Position numbers and translations under genes: made by a program. Below the pieces are notes generated by a model that saw nothing but the letters and a program-made list of their open reading frames with translations, did not search any database and was not told the DNA's origin. Source: an uncultured Clostridium sp. (GTDB lineage Bacteria > Bacillota_A > Clostridia > TANB77 > CAG-508). Taken from it: DNA of 49,234 nucleotides. How positions within the stretch are numbered: position 1 is the first letter of the stretch; every line of letters begins with the position of its first letter. Positions 9,827 through 18,662 of the stretch are shown in pieces. The stretch lies in NCBI GenBank assembly GCA_905200315.1, contig CAJKKA010000001.1, positions 1 to 49,234 on the forward strand. The letters are read 5' to 3'.

Positions 9827-10133
9827 TAGCTTCACCCCCATCAATTATTTTTTTTATTTCTTTCGCAAGATTCTCATCTAGTATTCCAAGTATAGCTTTA
9901 TTTTTCTTTCCTATACTTTTACTTAAATCTTCTATTTCTCCATATATACAAATTGGAACATTGTATTTTTCAGAATAAAACTTAAAATTTTTAATGGTTT
10001 TCTCAGAAGCTTCTTTCGAAACTATTAGTAGTTTTACTCTTCCTTTTTCTAAAGCTTCTTTCGTACTATCTGCACCATACACAATCTTTCTGGCTCTTGC
10101 AGATAATCCAATTAAACCTAATGCTTTATTCAA
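9819..10133 (-). CDS. ylxQ: L7Ae/L30e-family ribosomal-like RNA-binding protein YlxQ
   Basis: A 104-residue protein of the L7Ae/L30e fold ([17 protein letters not shown] near the start), related to ribosomal protein L7Ae and Bacillus YlxQ, and likely to bind kink-turn RNA. The exact role is unknown. The start is a TTG at 10133 with AGAGGTG six bases upstream, and it overlaps the rnpM stop by 8 bases. Position between rnpM and infB is the conserved operon location. Confidence 0.9.
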   Translation of the reverse strand: MNKALGLIGLSARARKIVYGADSTKEALEKGRVKLLIVSKEASEKTIKNFKFYSEKYNVPICIYGEIEDLSKSIGKKNKAILGILDENLAKEIKKIIDGGEAIG

Positions 10134-10383
10134 TAATTACACCTCTTAACTTATCATAAAATTCTTTGTTAATTTTTGTTTTTAAAGCTCTTTCTAAACT
10201 ATTTGTTTTTATTGTTTTTTCTAAGCATTTAATATCTTTGCAGATGTATGCACCTCTACCTTCAAGCTTTCCATTAATATCTATACTTAGTTCTCCTGTT
10301 TTGTTATATACAATTCGTGTTAAATCTTTTTTCTCTTTTTTTTCTCTGCAACTAACGCACATTCTTTGTGGTATATTTTTCAT
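10126..10383 (-). CDS. rnpM: YlxR-family RNase P modulator RnpM
   Basis: An 85-residue YlxR/DUF448 protein, described in Bacillus as an RNA-binding modulator of RNase P. It has the family pattern P-Q-R-M-C-V-S-C-R near the start and G-R-G-A-Y-I-C in the middle. The start has AAAGGAAA upstream. It lies between nusA and ylxQ, as in most Firmicutes. Confidence 0.92.
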   Translation of the reverse strand: MKNIPQRMCVSCREKKEKKDLTRIVYNKTGELSIDINGKLEGRGAYICKDIKCLEKTIKTNSLERALKTKINKEFYDKLRGVIIE

Positions 10384-10435
10384 TGCAAGTTTCCTTTCTT
10401 TATTATATGTACAAGTCTTTCTATATTATGTGTTT

Positions 10436-11560
10436 TTATTCTTCAATTTCAGTATTTGTTTCTTCTGCTATTTCTTCGTCATTTTCTTCTTGCGCCTTTG
10501 CTAACATTTCTCTAAATTGAGTTTCAGATTTTATATCTATTTTCCAATTTGTTAATTTTGCAGCAAGTCTAACATTTTGTCCAGATTTTCCTATTGCAAG
10601 TGATAATTGGTCATCTGGTACTATTACTTGTGCAAATTTTTCTTCTTCATTTATGTCTACTGCCATTACTTTTGCTGGTAATAATGCTGCAGAAATATAA
10701 ATTGATGGATCTTCATTCCATTCTATTACATCTATTTTTTCGCCATTCAATTCATTTATTACGTTTTGAATTCTTACTCCTTTTTGACCTACACAAGAAC
10801 CTACTGGATCTATGTTTTCATTTTGTGAGTAAACAGCTACTTTACTTCTGTAACCTGGATCTCTTGAAACACTCTTTATTTCTATTAATCCTTCATAGAT
10901 TTCTGGTATTTCAAATTCTAATAATTTTTTAACAAAATCTGGTGTTGCTCTGGATACAATAACTTGTGGTGCTCCCTTTGCTCCCTTTTCTACATCTATT
11001 ACATATGCTCTTATTTTATCGTTTACCTTATAAGTTTCTGTTGGAATTTGTTCTTTTGCAAGCATTACTCCTTCAAGTTTTCCTAAATCCATTACAACAA
11101 TTCCTCTATCTGCTTTTTGTACTAATCCTGTAACTATCTCTCCTTTTCTATCATTATATTCTGTATATATTATTTCTCTTTCAGCTTCTCTTATTTTTTG
11201 TACTATAACTTGTTTTGCTGTTTGAGCAGCTATTCTGCCAAAATTCTTTGGAACAAGTTCTATATCTACACTATCACCTATTTCCAATGTTTTATTTATT
11301 TTTTTTGCATCTTCTAAATTAATTTGTGTATCTGAATCTTCAACTGTTTCAACGATTTCTTTCACAGAGTAAATATGTGCTGCTCCTGTTATATCATCCA
11401 TAACAACTTTTACATTTTCTTTTGCATCAAAGTTTCTTTTATATGCTGTAAGTAATGCTGTTTCGATAGATTCTATTAAATAAGATTTTTTTATTCCTTT
11501 CTCTTTTTCCAATTCTTCTAATGCTATAACTAATTCTTTATTGTCAATAGCTTCTTTCAT
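10436..11560 (-). CDS. nusA: Transcription termination/antitermination factor NusA
   Basis: An RNA-polymerase-associated factor that controls pausing, termination and antitermination. The 374-residue protein has an N-terminal RNAP-binding domain (about 1-125), an S1 domain (about 130-200, with G-I-V-V-M-D-L-G) and two KH domains (about 205-345, with V-G-S-C-V-G-Q-K-G-V-R and L-A-I-G-K-S-G-Q-N-V-R). It ends in a short acidic tail and lacks the C-terminal AR repeats of proteobacterial NusA, as usual in Firmicutes. The start has AAAGGAGG upstream. The operon leader hairpin (12067-12092) may be a NusA-responsive attenuator. Confidence 0.97.
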   Translation of the reverse strand: MKEAIDNKELVIALEELEKEKGIKKSYLIESIETALLTAYKRNFDAKENVKVVMDDITGAAHIYSVKEIVETVEDSDTQINLEDAKKINKTLEIGDSVDIELVPKNFGRIAAQTAKQVIVQKIREAEREIIYTEYNDRKGEIVTGLVQKADRGIVVMDLGKLEGVMLAKEQIPTETYKVNDKIRAYVIDVEKGAKGAPQVIVSRATPDFVKKLLEFEIPEIYEGLIEIKSVSRDPGYRSKVAVYSQNENIDPVGSCVGQKGVRIQNVINELNGEKIDVIEWNEDPSIYISAALLPAKVMAVDINEEEKFAQVIVPDDQLSLAIGKSGQNVRLAAKLTNWKIDIKSETQFREMLAKAQEENDEEIAEETNTEIEE

Positions 11561-11581
11561 TTTCTTATTCCTCCTTTTAAA

Positions 11582-12040
11582 TTATTCCCAGTTATATACT
11601 GTTTTTATTAGTGATATACCTTTTCGTGGTATTTCAATTATTTCATTATTATATTTTAAGGCAATATTTTCACTATTGAAGTTTTTTAAAACTCCTTGTA
11701 TTTGTTTATTGCCATTTATTGGTTTAAATAAGCTAACTTCTATTTCTTCTCCAATATATTGTTTTAAGTGTTTATCTTTTCTTAAAACTCTTTCAATTCC
11801 CGGTGAAGAAACTTCTAAAAAATACATATCTTTTATATAGTCTGCTTCATCTAATAATTCTGTAATTGCATTGTTTACTTTTTCGCAATCATTTAAATCG
11901 ATTCCGTCCGCTTTATCTATGAATATTCTTAAAAAGTAATTTTTTGCTTCTTTAGCATACTCAACATCATATAGAGTATACCCTAAATCATTAATTGTTT
12001 TTTCTAACAAGTTTTCAACTCTTTCTTCAATACTTGCCAA
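11582..12040 (-). CDS. rimP: Ribosome maturation factor RimP
   Basis: A 152-residue 30S-subunit maturation factor with the typical N-terminal alpha/beta domain (Y-D-V-E-Y-A-K-E, L-R-I-F-I-D-K-A-D-G-I-D-L-N-D-C) and the C-terminal SH3-like domain. It contains the diagnostic L-E-V-S-S-P-G-I-E-R-V-L. The start is a TTG at 12040 with a strong AAAGGAGG seven bases upstream. It is the first gene of the rimP-nusA-rnpM-ylxQ-infB-rbfA-nrnA operon, with its promoter at 12118-12146. Confidence 0.95.
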   Translation of the reverse strand: MASIEERVENLLEKTINDLGYTLYDVEYAKEAKNYFLRIFIDKADGIDLNDCEKVNNAITELLDEADYIKDMYFLEVSSPGIERVLRKDKHLKQYIGEEIEVSLFKPINGNKQIQGVLKNFNSENIALKYNNEIIEIPRKGISLIKTVYNWE

Positions 12041-12066
12041 AAACCTTCCTCCTTTATATATAATAT

Positions 12067-12092
12067 AAAGAGTGGAATTTCTTCCACTCTTT
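12067..12092 (-). promoter_or_regulatory. Leader hairpin of the rimP-nusA operon, candidate attenuator
   Basis: AAAGAGTGGAA (12067-12077) and TTCCACTCTTT (12082-12092) form a perfect 11-bp stem with a four-base loop. It lies downstream of the operon promoter and upstream of the rimP ribosome binding site; on the minus strand it is followed by ATATTATATATA, a weak U-tract. In Bacillus subtilis a weak leader terminator upstream of rimP makes nusA autoregulated; this element has the same position and shape. Confidence 0.6.
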
Positions 12093-12117
12093 CGCTCATA
12101 TTTATCTTGCTTTGCTT

Positions 12118-12146
12118 ATTATATACCTAAATTTATACAATTGCAA
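12118..12146 (-). promoter_or_regulatory. Predicted sigma-A promoter of the rimP-nrnA operon
   Basis: On the minus strand TTGCAA (12146-12141) and TATAAT (12123-12118) are separated by 17 bases. Transcription would start near 12111 and include the 12067-12092 hairpin in the leader. Confidence 0.7.
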
Positions 12147-12170
12147 GGATTTTTAGTTATTTTATTTACT

Positions 12171-14909
12171 TTATTTTACAAACGTTCCTGTTGATATATT
12201 TCCTACTGTTACTGTTCCGTTTCCTCCGGCTCCACCATTTCCAGCACTTCCTCCTATTGCTTGTATTGTACCAGTATTATTATATATACCTTTATAAAAT
12301 ATATTTACACTTCCTGCTCCTGATGATCCTCCTGTTGCATATTTGGGATGAATTGTTGTTCCCGTACCATCAGATTTAATAATTCCTCCATTTTTTAAAT
12401 TGTTACTATAAATTATTAACAATCCTCCTGTTCCATTTTTCCCTTTGTATCCGTTTTGCACTGCTACCTGTTTTTGCGGTTCCACCAGGATTTCCGGCTC
12501 CTCCTGAACATCCATGTCCATCTGAATAATTTGCTCTTCCATATCCACCGGCTCCGGCCTTTGCTTGAACCAGATTCTGAATTTGGATTAATTCCCCTCA
12601 CATCACTTCCGACCACCTCCAGCGCCACCTGAATATGAGGTTCCTCTTCCGACCTGCTCCAGAATATGCTGAAGCGTTAATCCAATGTCGTGAAGTACCA
12701 GAGCCTCCTCCTCCGGGTTCCTCTATTACTTCCATCTTCTCCTTTTAGTCCTGGGTTCGTTCCATTCCAACTGCAATATACTTTATTTCCTCCTATAGCA
12801 CCTTCTGCTGGAATATATTCATAACTTTTATCTTTATTTTGCCATAAATATACATTTTGTCCTTCGGCTCTTGCACCTCTCGCTGTCATATCTATTGTTC
12901 CATTATTTGTTATTGTTCCTGTACAATATATTAATAATCCTTTTGGCCCTCCATATCCATTATCACTTTTACATGCTGTTAATGTGACTCCTTCTCCAAT
13001 TGTTATATCTCCATTTACTTTTAAAACAACCATATTTTTTGCATCTTCATTTACTGTTGCAACATCTGTTTTTTTATCACCAAATTCATATACTTTATTT
13101 GTAAGAGTAGCTCCATTAATATTATTGGTTCCATCTAATACCATATTTCCTTCATTAATTATAACATTTGCAGAATATTGTTCACCGTTTACATTCATAA
13201 TTTGAACACCATTTTTATAGACTTTTTCTACATAATCAATTATACTGTTATATTCATCATAATTTTTTTCTTTTATAAATGTTCCGTCTAAAATTTTTCC
13301 TACAGTTATTGTTCCACTTCCGGCTACTCCTCCATTATATTCGGCAGTGCCTCCAGAACCACCTTTTGCAAATATTTGTCCTTTTGTTATTTTATCTGTA
13401 TAGAAAATATTTATACTACCTCCTGCTGATCCTCCACCACCAGCACAATTTTCACTTGGACCTGAGTAGCCATTAGTCCCATTAGAATTTATATTTCCTC
13501 TATTAATCATACTTTTGGTATATATTATTAATAATCCTCCAGTTCCTCCTTTTGGATTTCCTGCACCAACTCCAGCAGCAAAATCTCCATGTCCGCCAGA
13601 GCCACCATTATTATCTCCATCTCCACCGAATTCTAGCTGTAGACGAAGTTCCTGTTCCTCCGCCACCTCCAGTTCCTCCTGAATATGAAGTTCCAGAAGC
13701 ACCAGCTCCACCTGTTCCTGAATTAATATAATGTCGACCTCCTCCAGAAGCGCCTCCTCCTGTTTGCCTATCTACTCCATTGTTTCCATTGTTTCCAATA
13801 CCATCAGTTTTTCTCTGTCCTCCATTTGCTCCCACTGCTGGTATATATTCATAACTTTCATCTTCATTTTGCCATAAATACACATTTTGACCTTTTGCTT
13901 TTGCACCTCTTGATGTCATATCTACTGTTCCATTATTGGTTAATATTCCTGTGCAATATATTAATAATCCCTTTGGACCGCCATATCCGTTGTCACTTTT
14001 ACATGCTGTTAATGTTACTCCTTCTTCAATAGTTAAATTTCCATTTACTTTTAAAACAACCATATTTTTTGCATTTTCTTTTTCTGTTGCTACATCTGTT
14101 TCTTTATTTCCAAATTCGTATATTTTATTATTTAAAGCTGCTCCTTCTACATCTGTTTCTCCATCAAGAATCAAATCTCCATCATATTTTACTAGATCTG
14201 CAGAAAAAGCTTCTTGTTCTACTGCAAACTTTGTATCTTTTTCCATCACCTTTACTGCACCTATAATACTATTGTTATCTGATTTAATCCATTTTCCATA
14301 TAAATTTACAACATCTTCATTATTATAATTGTAAGTTTTAAAATATTCACCCTCATCACTATTTTTCTCTTTTGACCATCCTAAAAAAATATATCCTTCC
14401 TTTTTTGGTATATCTAAATTTGCCGTTGTTCCTACTAATTTGTTTTTCTTTACAGTTTCTCCATTATTATTAGGTTCACAAATTATTGTATAACTTGTTT
14501 TTTTATTTATAACATTTCCATCTTTCATAACAATATTAAATATTTTTTCTTCGTCATCTTTATTTATTTTATAGTCCATTGCAATTTTTTGTTTTTCGCC
14601 TGAATTATTTATGACTTGATTTTCTTTTCCATCGTAATTAGGACACTCTATTTTTTCAATTTTATTGTTTTCATCATTTGATATGAAAGTTAATAAACAT
14701 TCATATGCTGTTTCTGTTTCTTTTTTTATTTCCACATTCAACTGAACATTATTCTCTTCTTCTCTTTTTGCATTCATTTTTTCTACATTTTTTGTTTGAT
14801 TTCTTACAAGAATGCCTAATGTTATAACAGCAATTATTACTAATACACTCATTACTATTATTATTTTTTTGTTTTGAAAAATTTTATTTAAATGTTTAAC
14901 TTTTTTCAT
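12171..14909 (-). CDS. Glycine-rich repeat surface protein with six CGG-associated +1 frameshifts
   Basis: No single frame covers this gene. Conceptual translation starts at 14909 (AAGGAG upstream), with a membrane anchor at about 17-37, then a Listeria-Bacteroides (flg_new) type repeat (E-G-Y-I-F-L-G-W-S) at about 165-205, and two long repeats sharing G-V-T-L-T-A-C-K-S-D-N-G-Y-G-G-P-K-G-L-L-I-Y-C, each leading into Gly-rich tracts. In-frame CGG codons at plus-strand triplets 13626-13628, 12713-12715, 12649-12651, 12609-12611, 12554-12556 and 12451-12453 each require skipping the C and reading GGA or GGT (Gly). With all six skipped the frame is open to the TAA at 12171 and gives about 910 residues with coherent Gly-rich sequence; no other correction is needed. 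Zero-frame reading gives three fragments. It could be a pseudogene or an error, but see the findings. Function is unknown; probably cell-surface. Confidence 0.7.
12451..12715 (-). other. Cluster of five candidate +1 frameshift sites (CGG-A)
   Basis: Minus-strand contexts are ACC-CGG-A (12715), GGT-CGG-A (12651), GGT-CGG-A (12611), GGC-CGG-A (12556) and AAA-CGG-A (12453), where the number is the position of the skipped C. In each case CGG is in the frame being read, and the +1 frame resumes with GGA. Without skipping, stop codons soon follow, for example TAA shortly after 12690 and TGA at 12605-12603. Confidence 0.6.
13626..13628 (-). other. Candidate +1 frameshift site (CGG-T)
   Basis: Minus-strand context GCT-AGA-ATT-CGG-TGG. 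Reading on in frame reaches a TAA at 13613-13611; skipping the C (13628) gives GGT-GGA-GAT-GGA-GAT and continues the Gly-rich reading frame. It is the first of six sites in this gene. Confidence 0.6.
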
Positions 14910-15054
14910 AAGTTTCTCCTTATTATTTCTTTTTTAAATTTTACATTAATATATTTATTTTTGCAATATTTTTTTGGAAATATCTTCTATTGATGCTTTT
15001 TTGTTTTTATGTTAATATTTATTTATATTAATAGTAGTAAAAGGATGTTTAATT

Positions 15055-15306
15055 ATGTATAATTTTATTTATAAATATTATTCAAATTTTAATTTTAAAA
15101 TAAAAAAAATATTAAGTTTTGGATTCGTTTTTTCCCTTTTGATTTCACTTTTTTCAGCTTTTATACTTTCTACATATTTTTCTACTTATACTAATCCAAT
15201 TTTATATTATGTTGGTATTTCTGTGTTTAAATTAAGTATTATATATTTAGTAACTTTTATTTGTTTTAGTTTTGCTTTTAATAAAATTTTAGATGATATA
15301 ACTTAA
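15055..15306 (+). CDS. Small two-helix membrane protein, unknown
   Basis: An 83-residue protein with two clear hydrophobic segments (about 20-42 and 51-75) and a basic N-terminus. AAAGGATG lies upstream of the ATG. It is divergent from the Gly-rich gene and has its own terminator (15305-15329). I do not recognise the family. The ribosome binding site, the terminator and the regular membrane pattern support a real gene. Confidence 0.6.
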   Translation: MYNFIYKYYSNFNFKIKKILSFGFVFSLLISLFSAFILSTYFSTYTNPILYYVGISVFKLSIIYLVTFICFSFAFNKILDDIT

Positions 15307-15329
15307 AAAGCCTATTTCTAGGCTTTTTT
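15305..15329. terminator. Bidirectional terminator
   Basis: AAAAAGCCTA-TTTC-TAGGCTTTTTT overlaps the stop codons of the plus-strand small gene and the convergent minus-strand gene. Confidence 0.85.
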
Positions 15330-16188
15330 ATATATTTAGATATTCTATTTCTTGTATTAAATTTTTATATTTTATATATAATATTTCTTTATCATTCGTA
15401 TCTATAGAGTTGTTAAATTCGTTTAACAATACATATACTTTATTAACATTATATTGATTTTTATTATTGCTTACATCATTTAAAATTGCATTAAAATTAT
15501 TTATGCTAGAAGCAATCTCTTTTTTTATTTCTTCCCATTTTTCTTGTTCTATTATACTATATGCTCTTACTATATTTGTTTTTGTTTGTATAAAAGCAAT
15601 TTTCCTACTATCTTTTTCATATAATTCCATAAATTGAGGAATATATGAATATAGTTTTGCTACCAGTGAAAGAGAATTAACTTTGTCTTTATTTTTTATA
15701 TATTTAGTTGTTTCGTCTAAATCATTGCTAAATTTTAGTATATTTTCATTGTTATTATTTACTTTATTAAAGTCAATTATTATTTCTGACCATGTTTTGT
15801 ATAAATTACTTATTTCGTTTTCCAGTTTATTCCAATCTATTTCATTTGTATTTATTGTATTTTCACTCATACTAAAGCTAATATTTGAAGTTTCATTGTT
15901 ATTATTGTTTGATGTATTATTTTTATTATTTTGTGTACTATTTTGGTTGCTAGTTTCTGAATTGGTGTTTTGATTTGTTGTTTCCGTTATTTTATATTCT
16001 TGTATAACAATATTATTTAATCCATTTGCAATATTTATTAGTGATGTATTTAAGTATTCCATTTCACTGCTTAGTTTCTTGTTTATTTTTTCTCCTTCTT
16101 CTGGTTTATTATTATTTTTCCATATTGCAAATGCACTTCCTCCAATTAAAACAAATAAAATAAAAAATATTATAATTTTCTTATACAT
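15328..16188 (-). CDS. Membrane-anchored extracytoplasmic protein, unknown
   Basis: A 286-residue protein with an N-terminal hydrophobic segment (about 4-23) that is an uncleaved anchor or signal peptide; no lipobox cysteine is seen. An Asn/Thr/Ser-rich low-complexity linker spans about 68-105 (repeats of N-N-N and T-S-N-Q-N-S), followed by a mostly alpha-helical charged region. ATAATAAGTTATGGAGG precedes the ATG. I do not recognise the family. Linker and anchor indicate a surface location. It shares the 15305-15329 terminator. Confidence 0.7.
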   Translation of the reverse strand: MYKKIIIFFILFVLIGGSAFAIWKNNNKPEEGEKINKKLSSEMEYLNTSLINIANGLNNIVIQEYKITETTNQNTNSETSNQNSTQNNKNNTSNNNNNETSNISFSMSENTINTNEIDWNKLENEISNLYKTWSEIIIDFNKVNNNNENILKFSNDLDETTKYIKNKDKVNSLSLVAKLYSYIPQFMELYEKDSRKIAFIQTKTNIVRAYSIIEQEKWEEIKKEIASSINNFNAILNDVSNNKNQYNVNKVYVLLNEFNNSIDTNDKEILYIKYKNLIQEIEYLNI

Positions 16189-16298
16189 AAATTTTCCTCC
16201 ATAACTTATTATTTCCTTATTTTTACCAATTATTCCATAGCATAAGTATTTTTAAATGTAAAATACTAAAATAAAGAATATATTTTATGGAGTTTATT

Positions 16299-16580
16299 AT
16301 GTATGCAAGTATTAATTTATATAGTGTAAAAGTTGGAGAAATTCAAAGATTTTTAAATAATTTTTTTAATACTAATATTGAATTAAAAGAACAACTACAT
16401 TGGTGTAAAGAATTTAAAAATCCTATAGAAATAGTTGATTTTATTGGAACCTTTATTGACAATTCTGACAATTATGATATAGCTATGTGGATTTCTTTAG
16501 ATAAAGATGTTTTAATAAATGTTAATAATACAAATGCTAATAATATTATTAAATATTTTTTTGAAAGATATCCATATTAA
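16299..16580 (+). CDS. Small conserved-type hypothetical protein
   Basis: A 93-residue soluble, acidic protein beginning M-Y-A-S-I-N-L-Y-S-V-K-V-G-E-I. The ATG at 16299 is preferred because TATGGAG seven or so bases upstream can act as ribosome binding site; the earlier ATG at 16287 is itself part of that sequence. A strong terminator follows. No family is recognised; the pattern of hydrophobic residues looks like a compact alpha/beta fold. Confidence 0.65.
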   Translation: MYASINLYSVKVGEIQRFLNNFFNTNIELKEQLHWCKEFKNPIEIVDFIGTFIDNSDNYDIAMWISLDKDVLINVNNTNANNIIKYFFERYPY

Positions 16581-16581
16581 C

Positions 16582-16618
16582 AAAAAACATATTGTAAAAA
16601 TTTTACAATATGTTTTTT
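16582..16618. terminator. Bidirectional terminator
   Basis: AAAAAACATATTGTAAAA and TTTTACAATATGTTTTTT form a perfect stem immediately after the stop of the 16299-16580 gene. Confidence 0.85.
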
Positions 16619-16694
16619 ATGGTAATAAATTTATATTTTAGGTATATAGTCGGACTCCTTAAATCTGTCCACTTTGCAAAGCCACTTTTTATAA

Positions 16695-17573
16695 TTATTT
16701 TAATTGATTTGCAACTTCTTCTGCAAAGTTTTCTTCTTTTTTCTCTATTCCTTCACCTTTTTCAAATCTAGCAAATCTTACTATTTCTGCATTGTTTTCT
16801 TCTAATACTTTAGATACTTTTTTATCTGAATCTTTTACAAAGTCTTGTTCTACTAAGCATATTTCTCCATAGAATTTTCCAAGTCTTCCTTGTACCATTT
16901 TTTCTGCTATTTCGGCTGTTTTTCCTTCATTCATAGCTTGTGCTTTTAGTATTTCCATTTCTTTTTCTACTCTTTCAGCTGGTACATCTTCTCTTTTTAA
17001 GTATTCTGGTTTAGCAGCTGCAATTTGCATACATACGTCTTTTGCAATTGCTTTATCTCCTTTGGCAAAATCTACTAATACTGCAATTTTTCCATCTCCA
17101 TGGATGTATTTTTCTACTAATCCTGTAGATTCAAATCTTTCAAATCTACGAATATTCATATTTTCACCAATTTTTGCTATTTTATCTGTTAAAACTTCTT
17201 GTACTGTTTTTCCTGCTTCTGTTATTGATTCTTGTGCTAATAGTTCTTCAACATTAGCTGGATTTTTTTCTGCAACTTGTTTTGCAATGTCCATAACAAA
17301 TGTTTTAAATTCTTCGTTTTGCCCAACGAAGTCTGTTTCTGAATTTACTTCTACTATTGCTCCAACTTTTCCGTCTTCTGAAATGTAGCAATCTACTAAT
17401 CCTTCTGCTGCTATTCTATCAGATTTTTTTGCAGCTTTAGCAATTCCTCTTTCACGAAGTAATTCCATAGCTTTTTCCATATCTCCATCTGTTTCTGTTA
17501 ATACTTTTTTGCAGTCCATCATTCCTGCACCTGTAATTTCTCTTAATTCTTTAACTTGGCTTGCTGTTATCAT
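16695..17573 (-). CDS. tsf: Translation elongation factor Ts
   Basis: The nucleotide-exchange factor for EF-Tu, 292 residues. The N-terminal UBA-like domain has K-E-L-R-E-I-T-G-A-G-M-M-D-C-K-K, followed by the signature E-V-N-S-E-T-D-F-V and V-D-F-A-K-G-D. The C-terminal dimerisation region contains V-E-Q-D-F-V-K-D. AAGGAGG lies upstream of the ATG. It follows rpsB, with a 157-base gap that holds a hairpin (17665-17685) and a repeat copy; these may lower tsf relative to rpsB or process the transcript. Confidence 0.97.
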   Translation of the reverse strand: MITASQVKELREITGAGMMDCKKVLTETDGDMEKAMELLRERGIAKAAKKSDRIAAEGLVDCYISEDGKVGAIVEVNSETDFVGQNEEFKTFVMDIAKQVAEKNPANVEELLAQESITEAGKTVQEVLTDKIAKIGENMNIRRFERFESTGLVEKYIHGDGKIAVLVDFAKGDKAIAKDVCMQIAAAKPEYLKREDVPAERVEKEMEILKAQAMNEGKTAEIAEKMVQGRLGKFYGEICLVEQDFVKDSDKKVSKVLEENNAEIVRFARFEKGEGIEKKEENFAEEVANQLK

Positions 17574-17664
17574 TTATTAATTCCTCCTTATATTAAAAAT
17601 TCTTCTTATTGTAAAGATATTACTCTATACATTAAGATTTAATTTTTTTATTTTTATATAAAAA

Positions 17665-17685
17665 GGCGGACATTTTTTGTCCGCC
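17665..17685 (-). terminator. Hairpin between rpsB and tsf
   Basis: GGCGGACA and TGTCCGCC form a perfect 8-bp GC-rich stem. On the minus strand it is followed by TTTTATATAAAAATA, so it may act as a partial terminator or a processing site in the rpsB-tsf transcript. Confidence 0.6.
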
Positions 17686-17702
17686 ATAATTTATCCTTTT
17701 TA

Positions 17703-17728
17703 GGGTTGTCGGGACGCCAACCCCTACA
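17703..17728. repeat. Short copy of the GC-rich hairpin repeat after rpsB
   Basis: GGGTTGTCGGGACGCCAACCCCTACA lies two or three bases beyond the rpsB stop codon. It matches the GC-rich head of the repeat family at 5414 and 42249 but lacks the AT tail. Confidence 0.7.
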
Positions 17729-17730
17729 TA

Positions 17731-18507
17731 TTATTCTTCTGTTGTTTCTTCAACAACTTCTTCCATGCTTTTTTCTGCATTTTCTGAAACTTCTTCAGCA
17801 ACTTCTTGTGCATCTTCAAAAGTTTCACCTTGTTTTCCTTCTATTATAGCATTTGCCATAACATCTGCTATTAATTTTACTGCTCTTATTGCATCATCGT
17901 TTCCAGGAATTGGGTAATCTAAATCTTCTGGATTACAGTTTGTGTCTACTAAACCAACAACTGGTATATTTAATTTTTTAGCTTCAGCTATAGCTGTTGC
18001 TTCTTTTTTTGGATCTACTAAGAAAATTATATCTGGAATATTTTCCATTTCTTTAATTCCACCTAAGTTCTTTTCTAGTTTTTCCATTTCTTTCTTTAAA
18101 TTTATAACTTCTTTTTTAGGTAATACTTCGAATGTTCCATCTTGTTCCATAGTTTCTAAGTCTTTTAATCTTTGTACTCTAGCTTTAATTGTTTTAAAGT
18201 TAGTAAGCATTCCACCTAACCATCTTTGGTTAACATAGAACATACCACATTTTATTGCTGCTTCTTTCATGCATTCTTGTGCTTGTTTTTTTGTTCCAAC
18301 AAATAAAACTGTTTTACCTTCCTCAGCTTGTTCTCTCATAAAGCTGTAAGCTTCATCTAATTTTTTAGATGTTTTTTGTAAATCGATAATATGGATTCCA
18401 TTTCTAGCTTGAAAAATATATTCAGCCATTCTTGGGTCCCATCTTCTTGTTTGATGTCCAAAATGAACACCTGCTTCAAGTAATTGTTTCATTGCAACTA
18501 CTGCCAT
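17731..18507 (-). CDS. rpsB: 30S ribosomal protein S2
   Basis: Primary 30S protein required for S1/mRNA docking, 258 residues. The start [19 protein letters not shown] and the motifs [17 protein letters not shown] and [13 protein letters not shown] are diagnostic. The C-terminus is a Glu-rich tail, longer than the core. GAGGAGG is upstream. Promoter at 18626-18655; the leader of about 110 bases could carry S2 autoregulation, as in other bacteria, but no specific structure is identified. Confidence 0.98.
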   Translation of the reverse strand: MAVVAMKQLLEAGVHFGHQTRRWDPRMAEYIFQARNGIHIIDLQKTSKKLDEAYSFMREQAEEGKTVLFVGTKKQAQECMKEAAIKCGMFYVNQRWLGGMLTNFKTIKARVQRLKDLETMEQDGTFEVLPKKEVINLKKEMEKLEKNLGGIKEMENIPDIIFLVDPKKEATAIAEAKKLNIPVVGLVDTNCNPEDLDYPIPGNDDAIRAVKLIADVMANAIIEGKQGETFEDAQEVAEEVSENAEKSMEEVVEETTEE

Positions 18508-18625
18508 TTTTAATTCCTCCTCTTAGTTTTATTTCTTCCATAAAGTTTTAACATTTAAGAAGACTTAAATATTATTTTTAAGCACTTTTCTTAAACTAGC
18601 TTTATGTGTTTAATCAACAATTGCA

Positions 18626-18655
18626 ATTATAACATAAAGCTTGCATAAAATGCAA
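18626..18655 (-). promoter_or_regulatory. Predicted promoter of rpsB-tsf
   Basis: On the minus strand TTGCAT (18655-18650) and TATAAT (18631-18626) are separated by 18 bases, with a TG extension before the -10. The -35 lies inside the terminator hairpin of the preceding gene. Confidence 0.55.
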
Positions 18656-18662
18656 GCTTTTT
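18636..18662. terminator. Terminator between the glucosaminidase gene and rpsB
   Basis: AAAGCTTGCAT-AAA-ATGCAAGCTTT is a perfect 11-bp stem directly after the stop codon of the 18663 gene. Confidence 0.75.

Noticed and set aside
12171..13711. Three separate glycine-rich genes (12171-12548, 12677-13711, 13611-14909)
   Set aside because: The first residues of the downstream pieces are out-of-frame translation of the same Gly-rich DNA; skipping the C of six CGG codons joins them into one coherent repeat protein, so they are fragments of one gene.
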